Made by a program: the position numbers and the translations under genes. Under the pieces are notes generated by a model. The model was not told the origin of the DNA, made no database searches, and was given only the letters and a program-made list of their open reading frames with translations. Positions 16,478 to 26,323 of a stretch of 64,000 nucleotides of DNA are shown one piece after another; within the stretch, counting starts at the first letter, position 1, and each line of letters begins with the position of its first letter. The DNA is from Hyphomicrobiales bacterium (GTDB lineage Bacteria > Pseudomonadota > Alphaproteobacteria > Rhizobiales > Xanthobacteraceae): contig JAFKKH010000016.1 of the NCBI GenBank assembly GCA_017305665.1, positions 62,001-126,000 of the forward strand. Reading direction: 5' to 3'.

Positions 16478-18775
16478 TCAGCGCCGGTAGACGCGGCGAC
16501 GGCGATCCTCGACATGCGGCGGCGGGGCGGTGGGAATGCCAAACAGCCGTTCGAAGAACGACGGTCCGCTGCTGAAGCCGCCGCCAAACCCGCTGTTGTC
16601 GTTGAAGGCAACCCCCTGCGGGATGTCACCCTTGGGACGGGAGTAGTTCGGCTGGGCGTGGGCGATCACAGCCTCGAGGTCGCGGCCTTTGGAATTCCGC
16701 AACAGCGCCAGCATCTGCGCGTCGCGGCCGTAGATGTCCTTGCGGATCTGCAGCTTGCCGGCGGCATCCACAAACGCGGTCTGATAGGTGATGTTCACCG
16801 GAATCGGCGTCGGGAATTTGATGTCGATTTCGTTGTGGCCATACATGCTGCGGATTTTTTCCGGCGTGTAGTGCTGGTTCGGAAATTCGATGCCCAGCAG
16901 CGTCGCTGCGTACTGGTCCGGATTTTGAACCCGCATGCAGCCGTGGCTGTAAGCGCGCTCTTGCTTCGCGAACAGGTACTTGTCCGGCGTATCGTGCTGA
17001 TACACGAGGAACTTGTTCGGGAAATTGAAGCGGATGCGTCCCAGCGCATTGCGCTCGCCTGGCGGCTGCGAGATGTGAATGCCACCCTTGCTGTCGCGCT
17101 CCAGCTTGAGACCCATGCGTTCCAGCACTGTCGGATCCTGCTGCAGGGCGGGCAGGTACTCGTTGTAGATGATGGATGGCGGCACGTTCCACGTCGGATT
17201 GACCGTGATGTATTTCATGGTTTCCGTCAGCAGCGGCGTGGCGTGTTTCCCGGGCTTGCCGACCACGACACGCGTGCTCCAGAGCTGAGCGCCGTGCTGC
17301 ATCACCTTCAACGTGTAGTCCGGAATGTTCAGGATCGCATAGGCGTTGCCGAGCGAGGGCGCGCCAAGCTCACGCGGCAGCCAGCGCCAGCGCTCCATGT
17401 TGACGATGATGGTGTCGATCTCGCGGTCCCGCCGCGGTCCGTTGATCGCGCGCAACGTGTTGTTGCCGAGAACGCCATCGGGCTTGAGGCTGTGGCGTCC
17501 CTGGAATTCGCGCACCGCGGCGGCGACATCGGCATCGTAGTGAGTGTCGTCCGGATTGGCTGAAACGCCGAGCTTTGCGCGAATCTGCGGCACGCGCGCG
17601 TCTTCCATCTCGGCCTTGTTCCGGAAGACCAGAGTTGGACCCTCGGGAATTTCGACAACCGGGCCTTCCGACGTCCCCCGCAATTCAGCGAGCTTCTTCT
17701 TCAACTCGCGATAGAGCTTTTGCGGCGGGTTGTAGCTGTCGAGCGCCGCGGACGCGTCCTTGGACGTCGTCACGTTGGTCAGCACCTGTTCGGGGTTGAT
17801 CGGATGTTCGGGAAACTGGATGTCGCCGCTGACCTGCGACCAGTGCATCCGCCCGCTCTGGGCGTGACGGGCGTAATCCATCATGCTGGCGGTCAGCTTG
17901 AGATCGGCGTCCGCAAGCGCATCTGGCGTCGTCGCTGCGGCGAAGTCAGGCACCGGATAGTCGGTCGGATTGAGGCCGTCAGCGCCAGCATCCTTGAGGC
18001 GCGAGATCACGCCTTTTGCGGTCGCGTTCAACTGACCGCCCTCGGTCCACAGCGGCGCATAGCTGCGCGCCGTATAGAACGCTTCGATCGCGGTGCGCTC
18101 AGCCTTGCGGTCGAAGAATTTGGTGGCCTTGCTGTCGAGCAGTTCGTGCAGCTTGTCGGCCACCGGCTGATCAGCCGGCGCGACATTGCTTGCCGCCTTT
18201 ACAGGCTCTTTCGGCGGCTCGGCCGCTGGAGCGGTGGCGGTCGCCGCCGGCGGCGTGACAGCGGGGGTGATCGTCGCGGTCGCGTCCTTCTTCGTATCGT
18301 CGGTCTGGGTGTTGTCCGCAGGGGCGGTCGCGACGTCGGCCGGCTTGGTCTCGGCCGGTTTGGCATCTGCTGGCTTTGTCTCTGCGGCCTTGGTGTCGGA
18401 AGCCTTCGCGTCGGGTGAAGCCTTGGTATCGGGCGAGGTGCCTGCGTCGGACGCCTTCACCTCGGGAGCCTTGACGTCGGAAGCCTTGACCTCGGAAGCC
18501 TTGACCTCGGAAGCCTTGGTGTCAGCCGGCTTCGATGCGTCCGCAACCGCCGGCGCCGGAGGCACGTTGTCCATCTTGAAATCGGAGGCGGTCGGCGGCG
18601 GAACATTGGCAGGTTCCGGCATCGGGACCGCGGCATCGATCGCGAGTTCCGCGGCGCTCTTCGTCGCTGGGGCCGTTTGGGCAAGGGCTGCTGAGGTGGA
18701 GACTGTCAGGAACGTTGCTGCAACGGCCATCAGGACCCGATCGAATCCGGTCCGGTTAGTCGAGTAGTCTCGCAT
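16478..18775 (-). CDS. L,D-transpeptidase, YcbB (LdtD)-like, with a repetitive Lys/Ala/Asp linker
   Basis: About 765 residues from MRDYSTNRTG, chosen because AAGGGG lies nine bases upstream. A signal peptide is followed by a low-complexity region (KASEVKASEVKAS and PADAKPAETKPAD type units). Then come a scaffold domain, a peptidoglycan-binding domain (AAVREFQGRHSLKPDGVLG) and the YkuD catalytic domain with YSHGCMRVQNP, whose Cys is the nucleophile. These periplasmic enzymes form 3-3 cross-links between diaminopimelate residues. The C-terminal tail is Gly/Phe-rich and ends in a basic patch. It is longer than E. coli YcbB (about 615 residues) because of the linker. Confidence 0.93.
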   Translation of the reverse strand: MRDYSTNRTGFDRVLMAVAATFLTVSTSAALAQTAPATKSAAELAIDAAVPMPEPANVPPPTASDFKMDNVPPAPAVADASKPADTKASEVKASEVKASDVKAPEVKASDAGTSPDTKASPDAKASDTKAAETKPADAKPAETKPADVATAPADNTQTDDTKKDATATITPAVTPPAATATAPAAEPPKEPVKAASNVAPADQPVADKLHELLDSKATKFFDRKAERTAIEAFYTARSYAPLWTEGGQLNATAKGVISRLKDAGADGLNPTDYPVPDFAAATTPDALADADLKLTASMMDYARHAQSGRMHWSQVSGDIQFPEHPINPEQVLTNVTTSKDASAALDSYNPPQKLYRELKKKLAELRGTSEGPVVEIPEGPTLVFRNKAEMEDARVPQIRAKLGVSANPDDTHYDADVAAAVREFQGRHSLKPDGVLGNNTLRAINGPRRDREIDTIIVNMERWRWLPRELGAPSLGNAYAILNIPDYTLKVMQHGAQLWSTRVVVGKPGKHATPLLTETMKYITVNPTWNVPPSIIYNEYLPALQQDPTVLERMGLKLERDSKGGIHISQPPGERNALGRIRFNFPNKFLVYQHDTPDKYLFAKQERAYSHGCMRVQNPDQYAATLLGIEFPNQHYTPEKIRSMYGHNEIDIKFPTPIPVNITYQTAFVDAAGKLQIRKDIYGRDAQMLALLRNSKGRDLEAVIAHAQPNYSRPKGDIPQGVAFNDNSGFGGGFSSGPSFFERLFGIPTAPPPHVEDRRRRVYRR

Positions 18776-19063
18776 TCTCGCACCCCTTGGGTGAAACTGT
18801 CCCGGCGTGGAACAATTTTCTGATGATTTCGTCCTGCGTTCGCCAAGCCTTGATTCCGGCGTACCGCGATTCATGCACGGACGTTACACGCGCCCGATTC
18901 GGGCAGCTAGCGCCACAGAGGGCAACTCACGACAAACTGACCGCAAAATGTATTGTTTGCAACGCGCTGCGCGTTTTCAGCAGGCGTTTTCCATTGGTCT
19001 GTCACCAACCCGCAACGGTTCATGCGCGTATCGCATTCTCCTATGCGATGAACGCCGCAAGAC

Positions 19064-20548
19064 TCAAGGCTGTTCCTCGTTGGCAGCCATGTCGTCGAGC
19101 TTGCGGTAGAGCGTCGAGCGTCCGATTTTCAAACGTCGTGCCACCTCGGACATCTGCCCGCGATAGTGTGAGATCGCGAAGCGAATGATATCGGCTTCCA
19201 TCTCTTCCAGTGCGCGCACTTCGCCGTCGTTGGCGAGCATCGCAAGGCTGCCTACGGCGGAGAGGGGCGCAATCGGTATTTCGTTACCTGATACGACTTC
19301 AGGTGCGGTGGGATGGAGAACCGGTTCGATGACCAGCGGCGCGCCGATCGATTCAGTACCGTCGACGGATTGCGCGCCGATCAGTGGAAAATCCGAGAGG
19401 TCCAGTTGGTCGCCTTCGCTCATCACCACGGCACGATAAACCGCATTTTCGAGCTGACGGATGTTGCCCGGCCAGGCGAGCTGCGTCAGCCCGGCCATCG
19501 CTTCGCCGCTGATGGCGCTGATGGCGCGGTTTTCTTCGGCGCAGAATCGGGCGAGGAAATGCCGCAGCAGGTTCGGGATATCGTCGCGCCGCATTCGCAA
19601 CGGCGGAATCGTCAGTGGCAGCACGTGCAGGCGATAGAACAGATCTTCGCGGAACTGTCCTTCCTTGACGCGGTCAAGCAGTCGCCGGTTGGTCGCAGAG
19701 ATAATGCGCACATCGACCTTGACCGGCTTGCGCCCGCCGACAGCTTCGACCGCGCCTTCCTGCAACGCGCGCAGCAGTTTGACCTGCGCCGCCAGCGGCA
19801 GTTCGCTGACCTCGTCGAGGAACAGCGTGCCGCCGGAGGCTTCGACGAATTTTCCGGTGTGACGCTCGGTCGCGCCGGTGAACGATCCTTTCTCGTGGCC
19901 GAACAGGATCGACTCCACGAGGTTGTCGGGGATTGCACCGCAGTTCACGGCGACGAACGGTTTTGTGCTGCGGTCGCTGGTGCCGTGGATCGCGCGCGCG
20001 AACAATTCCTTGCCGACGCCGGATTCGCCCTCGATCAGCACCGGGATCGACGAACTCGCGGCCTTCTTCGCCGCCTTCATCACGTTGGCCATGGTGTCGC
20101 TACGCGTGATGATGTCGGCGAAGGTGAGGCGGCCTTCGCGGCTGTGCCGGATGCGTTGCAATTCGCCCTTCAAGGCACTGGCATTGAGCGCATTGCGCAA
20201 GGAGACCTGCAGCCGCTCGATGCCGACGGGCTTGACCACGAAATCCTGGGCGCCGGCGCGCATCGCCGATACCACATTGTCGATGCCGCCATGGGCGGTC
20301 TGGACGATGACGGGGACGTTGAGATCGGCTTCGCGGATTTTCGCTAAGACGCCCATGCCGTCGAGACCGGGCATCACGAGGTCGAGGATCAGGGCGTCGA
20401 TCGCCGCGCCCTCCGTCGCCGTCAGCGCGGCGATTGCGGCATCGCCGCTCTCCACCACGATGGTCTCATAGCCGCACCGCTGCACCATGTTTTCGACGAG
20501 CCGGCGCTGGACCGCGTCATCGTCGGCGATCAAAATGGTGGCAGTCAT
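19064..20548 (-). CDS. Sigma-54-dependent response regulator, NtrC family
   Basis: A 494-residue protein with three domains: a receiver (residues 1-120; LIADDDAVQ, the phospho-Asp in LILDLVMPG, VVKPVG), an AAA+ ATPase (Walker A GESGVGKE, the sigma-54 contact loop as GSFTGA, Walker B GGTLFLDE), and a Fis-type helix-turn-helix at the C terminus (SEVARRLKIGRSTLYRKL). Such proteins open sigma-54 promoters after phosphorylation. No histidine kinase is adjacent. GGGGA precedes the ATG. The target genes cannot be told from the sequence. Confidence 0.95.
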   Translation of the reverse strand: MTATILIADDDAVQRRLVENMVQRCGYETIVVESGDAAIAALTATEGAAIDALILDLVMPGLDGMGVLAKIREADLNVPVIVQTAHGGIDNVVSAMRAGAQDFVVKPVGIERLQVSLRNALNASALKGELQRIRHSREGRLTFADIITRSDTMANVMKAAKKAASSSIPVLIEGESGVGKELFARAIHGTSDRSTKPFVAVNCGAIPDNLVESILFGHEKGSFTGATERHTGKFVEASGGTLFLDEVSELPLAAQVKLLRALQEGAVEAVGGRKPVKVDVRIISATNRRLLDRVKEGQFREDLFYRLHVLPLTIPPLRMRRDDIPNLLRHFLARFCAEENRAISAISGEAMAGLTQLAWPGNIRQLENAVYRAVVMSEGDQLDLSDFPLIGAQSVDGTESIGAPLVIEPVLHPTAPEVVSGNEIPIAPLSAVGSLAMLANDGEVRALEEMEADIIRFAISHYRGQMSEVARRLKIGRSTLYRKLDDMAANEEQP

Positions 20549-20696
20549 GGCATTCCCCGCACGCTACAACTATCTGTACCGAATCGGGGCACTCTGGCGG
20601 ACGGTGATTAATGCGCTCTTAAGGTTTGTCGCCGGGCTGTCATGTTGCGACAGTCTTCTTGGTGATCGGCATTCATAGACAAGGTCTGGATCGATA

Positions 20697-22580
20697 ATGG
20701 CTTCGCGTTCGTCCTCTGCTTCACGCAAATCGTCCGCTTCGCGCAAATCCGCGCCATCGCGCAAGGCCCCGGTCAGGAAGCCTGCTGCGATCGCCAAATC
20801 CGGCACCGGACATCTTCCGGAGTGGAATCTGGCTGACCTCTATGCGGGGATCGGTGCGCCCGAAGTGACGCGCGATCTCGACAAGGTCGATGCGGACTGC
20901 AAGGCGTTCGAGGCCGACTACAAAGGCAAGCTCGCGGAAGAGACCGCGAAGCCGGACGGCGGTAAATGGTTGGCGGAGGCGGTGCGCCGCTATGAGGCGA
21001 TCGACGATCTGGCCGGCCGGCTCGGCTCCTATGCCGGCCTGGTCCATGCCGGCGACAGCGTCGATCCCGCGATCTCGAAGTTCTATGGCGACGTATCGGA
21101 GCGGCTGACGGCCGCCTCCGTGCATCTGCTGTTCTTCGCGCTCGAACTCAATCGCATCGACGACGACGTGATCGAGCGAGCCATGCAGACGCCCGAACTC
21201 GGGCACTATCGCCCGTGGATCGAGGACAGCCGCAAGGACAAGCCGTATCAGCTCGAGGATCGTATCGAACAACTCTTCCACGAGAAATCGCAGACGGGAT
21301 ATTCCGCCTGGAACAGGCTGTTCGACCAGACCATCGCCGGATTGCGCTTCAAAGTCGGGGCGAAGGAGCTTGCGATCGAGCCGACGCTGAATCTGCTGCA
21401 GGACCGCGCGCCGGAGAAGCGCAAGGCGGCCGGGCAGGCGCTGGCAAAGACCTTCAAGGCCAACGAGCGCGCCTTCGCGCTGATTACCAACACGCTCGCC
21501 AAGGACAAGGACATTTCCGATCGCTGGCGCGGCTTTCAGGACGTCGCGGACTCCCGCCATCTCAACAACCGTGTCGAGCGCGAGGTGGTGGATGCGCTGG
21601 TGGCGTCGGTGCGTGCGGCCTATCCGCGGCTGTCGCATCGCTACTACGCGCTGAAGGCGCGCTGGTTCAAAAAGAAGACGCTCGCGCACTGGGACCGCAA
21701 CGCGCCGCTGCCGTTCGCGGCGACCGGCGCCATTTCCTGGAACGATGCGCGCAAGATGGTGCTGACGGCTTATGGCGATTTCTCGCCGCAAATGGCCGGG
21801 ATCGCCGAGCGTTTCTTCACCGATCGCTGGATCGATGCGCCGGTGCGCCCCGGCAAGGCACCCGGTGCGTTCTCGCATCCGACCACGCCGTCGGCGCACC
21901 CTTATGTGCTGATGAATTATCAGGGCAAGCCGCGCGACGTGATGACGCTTGCGCATGAGCTTGGCCATGGCGTGCATCAGGTGCTGGCCGCGAAGAACGG
22001 CGCGCTGATGGCGCCGACGCCGCTGACGCTCGCGGAAACGGCATCAGTCTTCGGCGAGATGCTGACTTTCAAGCGGCTGCTGGCGCAGACCAGGAACGCA
22101 AAGCAGCGGCAGGCGTTGCTGGCCGGCAAGGTCGAGGACATGATCAACACCGTGGTGCGGCAGATCGCGTTCTACACCTTCGAGCGCGCCGTCCATACCG
22201 AGCGCAAGAACGGCGAACTCACCGCCGAGCGCATCGGCCAGCTCTGGCTCAGCGTGCAGGGCGAGAGCCTCGGACCCGCGATCGAGATCAAGCCGGGCTA
22301 CGAGACGTTCTGGATGTACATCCCGCACTTCATCCATTCGCCGTTCTACGTCTACGCCTATGCCTTCGGCGATTGTCTCGTGAATTCGCTTTACGCGGTC
22401 TATGAGCACGCCTCGGAAGGGTTCGCGGAGCGCTATCTCGCGATGCTCGCGGCCGGCGGGACCAAGCATTATTCGGAACTGCTGAAGCCGTTCGGGCTCG
22501 ATGCCAAGGATCCCAAGTTCTGGGACGGTGGGTTGTCGGTCATCGCCGGGATGATCGATGAGCTGGAGGCCATGGGATAG
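20697..22580 (+). CDS. pepF: Oligoendopeptidase F (M3 family)
   Basis: A 627-residue cytoplasmic zinc peptidase. The catalytic motif HELGHGVHQ is near residue 420, and the third ligand Glu is in ETASVFGE about 25 residues on. M3B enzymes cut peptides of roughly 7-17 residues. The N-terminal 35 residues are a Ser/Arg/Lys-rich extension (SRSSSASRKSSASRKS) that the family core does not need. The core starts near LPEWNLADLY. It is monocistronic and followed by a strong bidirectional terminator shared with the convergent lactate permease. Confidence 0.93.
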   Translation: MASRSSSASRKSSASRKSAPSRKAPVRKPAAIAKSGTGHLPEWNLADLYAGIGAPEVTRDLDKVDADCKAFEADYKGKLAEETAKPDGGKWLAEAVRRYEAIDDLAGRLGSYAGLVHAGDSVDPAISKFYGDVSERLTAASVHLLFFALELNRIDDDVIERAMQTPELGHYRPWIEDSRKDKPYQLEDRIEQLFHEKSQTGYSAWNRLFDQTIAGLRFKVGAKELAIEPTLNLLQDRAPEKRKAAGQALAKTFKANERAFALITNTLAKDKDISDRWRGFQDVADSRHLNNRVEREVVDALVASVRAAYPRLSHRYYALKARWFKKKTLAHWDRNAPLPFAATGAISWNDARKMVLTAYGDFSPQMAGIAERFFTDRWIDAPVRPGKAPGAFSHPTTPSAHPYVLMNYQGKPRDVMTLAHELGHGVHQVLAAKNGALMAPTPLTLAETASVFGEMLTFKRLLAQTRNAKQRQALLAGKVEDMINTVVRQIAFYTFERAVHTERKNGELTAERIGQLWLSVQGESLGPAIEIKPGYETFWMYIPHFIHSPFYVYAYAFGDCLVNSLYAVYEHASEGFAERYLAMLAAGGTKHYSELLKPFGLDAKDPKFWDGGLSVIAGMIDELEAMG

Positions 22581-22661
22581 GCATTTGGGAGTAGGCCATT
22601 GGCCGACCTGATTTAGTCGAGGCGTAAAACAAACAACTGGCCTCCAAGGTGTCACAAATAA

Positions 22662-22691
22662 AAATCCCCGCGGTGCGAACCGCGGGGATTT
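22662..22691. terminator. Bidirectional terminator between pepF and lactate permease
   Basis: AAATCCCCGCGGT at 22662-22674 pairs perfectly with 22679-22691 around a GCGA loop, with A- and T-rich flanks on both sides. It serves two convergent genes. Confidence 0.9.
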
Positions 22692-22712
22692 CCTTGTTTG
22701 ACAAGACCAGCC

Positions 22713-24377
22713 CTACTTGATCACCATCTCGGTGAACGGGTGAACGTAGGCCTGCAGCATCACGAACAGGCCGACCAAACATGCCAGCGTGATCGAGTGC
22801 TTGAACACGAAGCGCAGGATGGTGCCTTCATGCCCGTACCAGTTGGTTGCCGTGGAGGCGACGACGATCGACTGCGCGTCGATCATCTTGCCCATCACGC
22901 CGCCTGAGGAGTTCGCCGCGCTCATCAGGATCGGCGACAGGCCGAGCTGTTGCGAGGTGATCTTCTGCAGATTGCCGAACAGCACGTTGGAGGCGGTATC
23001 CGATCCTGTCAGAGCCACGCCGAGCCAGCCGAGCAGAGTGCCGAAGAACGGGTACAGCACGCCGGTCGCCGCGAAGGCGAGGCCGAGGGTAGCGTCGATG
23101 CCCGACAGGCGGGTCAGGGTGCCGATCGCCAGCATCGCCGAGATGGTGATCAGCGAGACCGCGCAGATCTTCAGGGTGCGGCCGTAGACGGCGAGGATCT
23201 TGCCTGGCCCAAAACCCATCACCAGGCCGGAGATGATCGCTGCGATCAGCATCCCGGTGCCGGTGTAGGACAGCCAGGTGAAGGAGAACACCGCGCCTTC
23301 CGGCGTGGGCTTCGGAACGATCGGCGCGACCTTCATGATCACCTTATCGAGGTCCGGCACCGCGTAGTTCCAGGTGGCCCAGGGATTGACCGCCGCCTTG
23401 AATCCGCCCGTGCCCCAGATCAGCAGCACGATGCAGACGATGATCCATGGCACCAGCGACGACCAGATCTCGGCCGAGGTCAGCTTCGGCATGGTCGTGC
23501 TCATGTCCGCCTTGGCGAGATCGGCGGAAATATCGTGACTGCGCAGCGCCGGTGAGGTCCACAGCTTCTTCGGCTGCCATATCTTCAGGAAGCCGATCAG
23601 ACAGGCCATCGAGATCAGCGATGCGCCGATGTCGACGATCCACGGATTGACGTAGTTCGAGATCAGGAATTGCGGGACCGCAAACGACACGCCGGTGACG
23701 AGAATCGCGGGCCAGACTTCCTTCATGCCTTTCCAGCCGGCGAACGCCCACACCACCCAGAACGGTACGATCAGCGAGAAGATCGGCAATTGCCGGCCGA
23801 CCATGGCGCCGAGCAGATAGGGATCGAGGCCGGTGACGGAGGCCAGTCCCTGGATCGGCGTTCCCAGCGCGCCGTAGGCGACCGGTGCGGTATTTGCGAT
23901 CAGCGACAGACCTGACGCTGCCAGCGGCGAGAAGCCAAGGCCGATCAGGATCGCGCCCGTGATCGCAACCGGCGTGCCGAATCCCGATGCGCCCTCGAAG
24001 AAGGCGCCGAACGAGAACGCGATCAGCAGAAGCTGCAGCCGGCGGTCGGTGGTCACGCCGCCAACCGCGCGTTGCAGCGTCTCGAACCGGCCGGATGCGA
24101 CCGTGAGTTGGTACATGAAGATGACGTTGAGAACGATCCAGCCGATTGGGAAGAAGCCGGTGACCACACCCAGAATCGAGGCGCGGATCGACATGCCTGC
24201 CGGCATGGTGAAGGCAAAGATCGCGATGAGGTTGGCAACGATGAGTGCCACGATTGCCGCGATGTGGGCCTTCACCTTGCCGCTGGCGATCAGAACGAGC
24301 AGCGTGACGACGGGTATCGCAGCCGCGATCGTCGACAACGCAGCATTGCCGAACGGATTGTAGACTTGATTCCACAT
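22713..24377 (-). CDS. lctP: L-lactate permease
   Basis: A protein of about 554 residues with 12 or more membrane helices, of the LctP/LldP family, which imports L-lactate (and often glycolate) with protons. I start at MWNQVYNPFG because GGGGAG lies eight bases before it; another ATG 21 bases upstream is less well placed. Family features seen are EGASGFGTPVAI, NTAPVAYGALG and LGVALTGSDTASNVLFG. There is no lactate dehydrogenase or regulator next to it, so control is unclear. The 3' end shares a terminator with pepF. Confidence 0.95.
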   Translation of the reverse strand: MWNQVYNPFGNAALSTIAAAIPVVTLLVLIASGKVKAHIAAIVALIVANLIAIFAFTMPAGMSIRASILGVVTGFFPIGWIVLNVIFMYQLTVASGRFETLQRAVGGVTTDRRLQLLLIAFSFGAFFEGASGFGTPVAITGAILIGLGFSPLAASGLSLIANTAPVAYGALGTPIQGLASVTGLDPYLLGAMVGRQLPIFSLIVPFWVVWAFAGWKGMKEVWPAILVTGVSFAVPQFLISNYVNPWIVDIGASLISMACLIGFLKIWQPKKLWTSPALRSHDISADLAKADMSTTMPKLTSAEIWSSLVPWIIVCIVLLIWGTGGFKAAVNPWATWNYAVPDLDKVIMKVAPIVPKPTPEGAVFSFTWLSYTGTGMLIAAIISGLVMGFGPGKILAVYGRTLKICAVSLITISAMLAIGTLTRLSGIDATLGLAFAATGVLYPFFGTLLGWLGVALTGSDTASNVLFGNLQKITSQQLGLSPILMSAANSSGGVMGKMIDAQSIVVASTATNWYGHEGTILRFVFKHSITLACLVGLFVMLQAYVHPFTEMVIK

Positions 24378-24903
24378 GTGGTTTTCTCCCCACGCCATTA
24401 TTGAGCGCTCTGGCCAGCGTGGATGGCCACAAGGCGCCTGGCCTGCATGAGGGGAAGGCTGCTTGCGGACCGGCGCACGTCTGCTATTCGCCGGCCGCTG
24501 ATAACGACTGAACTCGCCCCCAAGCCATGCCGTTGGTGCGATGGTACGGGTGTGTCCGTGACGGTGACAAGACGGATATGACGGCTTGGCGAGTTGTAGT
24601 CTGGAATGATTCTAAATTGAAAAAACTGTGCCGGCAAAAGATGTTCCGGTCCGCCAGATGCCGGCTTGGCTGGGAACGTACTGGCGATGCGCGGCCGGGT
24701 CGGGGCCGGCTATCAGAGCGATCGAGGTCGTCGCCGAATCAAACGGGCATCACGGGCTTGCCTGCGGCGATGCATGATCGGCGGGCATGTCTGAATAAAA
24801 AATCAGCGGACACTCGACATTTCGGAAGACCTGCCGCCGTTGCCCTCACATCGCGTTTGCGGTAATTCCACCGGTAATACGACCCTTTGGCTGGAGATTT
24901 GAC
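24378..24903. other. Intergenic region upstream of lctP and of the oxidase subunit IV gene
   Basis: These 526 bases hold no gene that I can support. The only structure noted is a near-palindrome at 24600-24616, TCTGGAA and TTCTAAA around TGA, which resembles the iron-control element of rhizobial Irr (TTTAGAA/TTCTAAA arms), with two mismatches in one arm. The promoters of the divergent flanking genes must lie here. The resemblance to an Irr site is weak. Confidence 0.3.
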
Positions 24904-25053
24904 GTGGCACATAACGAAGTGGCTTACACGACGGCGGATGGAAACGATTATGTGGCGCACGAGGCGACCTATGAGGGCTTCATCAGGCTGGTGAAGTACG
25001 GCACCGCCACCGTCGTTGTGATCCTGGCCTTGATGGCGATCTTCCTCACCTGA
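24904..25053 (+). CDS. aa3-type cytochrome c oxidase subunit IV
   Basis: A 49-residue protein begun by GTG, with GGAGA six bases upstream. It has the family pattern HEATYEGFIRLVKYGTATVV followed by a single membrane helix ending MAIFLT. In alphaproteobacteria, this small subunit (PF07835 type) associates with the aa3 terminal oxidase in the inner membrane. It lies 134 bp before pntAA on the same strand, an arrangement seen in related genomes. It is too short for a 60-codon cut-off and would be missed. Confidence 0.88.
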   Translation: MAHNEVAYTTADGNDYVAHEATYEGFIRLVKYGTATVVVILALMAIFLT

Positions 25054-25132
25054 TTTTCCGGTCGTTCGTCTGACCGTCCTGAAATTCCGTTTCACTCGCG
25101 GCGCGGCTGATGATTTAGTCATCCGTGGTCCT

Positions 25133-25158
25133 AGTGTGGCGGTTGAGGCGAACTTCGG
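25133..25158. repeat. Possible half of a CTAGTG-type palindromic element
   Basis: CTAGTGTGGCGGTTGAGGCG before pntAA resembles the left arm of the element at 51436 (CTAGTGTGGTGGTTCAGACG), with four mismatches in 20. I see no matching right arm, so it may be a decayed or partial copy. Confidence 0.4.
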
Positions 25159-25187
25159 ACTCGGGACACTGGGCTGCGGGAGGCGTC

Positions 25188-26312
25188 ATGAAGATTGCGA
25201 TTGCGAAGGAAGTCGACCCGTCCGAGCCGCGGGTGGCTGCGACGCCGGACACGGTGAAGAAGTTCAAGGCGCTGGGCGCCGAAGTCGCAATCGAGCCAGG
25301 TGCGGGGATGAAGTCCGGCTTGCCGGATTCCGAATTCTCGGCCGCCGGAGCTATCGTCAGCGCGGACGCGCTGAAGGACGCTGACATCGTCATCAAGGTC
25401 AAGCGGCCGGAGGCGTCCGAGCTTTCGCGCTACAAGCGCGGCGCGCTCGTCATCGCGATCATGGACCCTTACGGCAACGAGGCGGCGCTCAAGACCATTG
25501 CCGATGCCGGCGTCTCCGCCTTCGCCATGGAGTTGATGCCGCGCATCACGCGTGCGCAGGTGATGGACGTGCTGTCCAGTCAGGCGAACCTCGCCGGCTA
25601 CCGCGCCGTCATCGAAGCGGCCGAAGCCTTCGGCCGCGCCTTTCCGATGATGATGACCGCGGCGGGCACGGTGCCCGCCGCAAAAGTGTTCGTGATGGGC
25701 GTCGGTGTCGCCGGCCTTCAGGCCATCGCAACGGCACGCCGTCTCGGTGCGGTCGTCACCGCGACCGACGTGCGGCCTGCCACCAAGGAGCAGGTGGAAA
25801 GCCTCGGCGCCAAATTCCTCGCCGTTGAGGATGAGGAATTCAAGAACGCGCAGACCGCCGGCGGCTACGCCAAGGAAATGTCGAAGGAGTATCAGGCCAA
25901 GCAGGCCGCGCTCACTGCCGAGCACGTCAAGAAGCAGGATATCGTCATCACCACGGCGCTGATCCCCGGACGTCCGGCGCCAAAACTCGTCGGCGCCGAG
26001 ATGGTCAGGTCGATGAAGCCCGGTTCGGTGCTGGTTGACCTCGCGGTCGAGCGCGGCGGCAACGTCGAAGGCGTCAAGGCCGGGGAGATCGTCGACATCG
26101 ATGGCGTGAAGATCGTCGGCTTCACCAATGTCGCAGGTCGTGTCGCGGCCTCCGCGTCGGGCCTTTATGCGCGCAATCTGTTCTCCTTCATCGAGACGCT
26201 GATCGATAAATCGACCAAGGCGCTGGCGGTGAACTGGGACGACGAACTGGTCAAGGCCACCGCGCTGACCAAGGACGGCGCGGTGATCCACCCGAACTTT
26301 CAGCCGAAATAA
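25188..26312 (+). CDS. pntAA: NAD(P) transhydrogenase subunit alpha, part 1
   Basis: A 374-residue soluble subunit that binds NAD(H). Start ATG 25188 is preceded by GGGAGG; a longer frame upstream adds only non-conserved sequence. Seen are [20 protein letters not shown] at the N terminus, [14 protein letters not shown], the Rossmann motif [20 protein letters not shown] and the mobile-loop region near the C terminus. The transhydrogenase uses the proton gradient to reduce NADP with NADH. It is the first gene of pntAA-pntAB-pntB; in E. coli the first two are fused. Confidence 0.96.
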   Translation: MKIAIAKEVDPSEPRVAATPDTVKKFKALGAEVAIEPGAGMKSGLPDSEFSAAGAIVSADALKDADIVIKVKRPEASELSRYKRGALVIAIMDPYGNEAALKTIADAGVSAFAMELMPRITRAQVMDVLSSQANLAGYRAVIEAAEAFGRAFPMMMTAAGTVPAAKVFVMGVGVAGLQAIATARRLGAVVTATDVRPATKEQVESLGAKFLAVEDEEFKNAQTAGGYAKEMSKEYQAKQAALTAEHVKKQDIVITTALIPGRPAPKLVGAEMVRSMKPGSVLVDLAVERGGNVEGVKAGEIVDIDGVKIVGFTNVAGRVAASASGLYARNLFSFIETLIDKSTKALAVNWDDELVKATALTKDGAVIHPNFQPK

Positions 26313-26323
26313 GGAGCTTCGCC

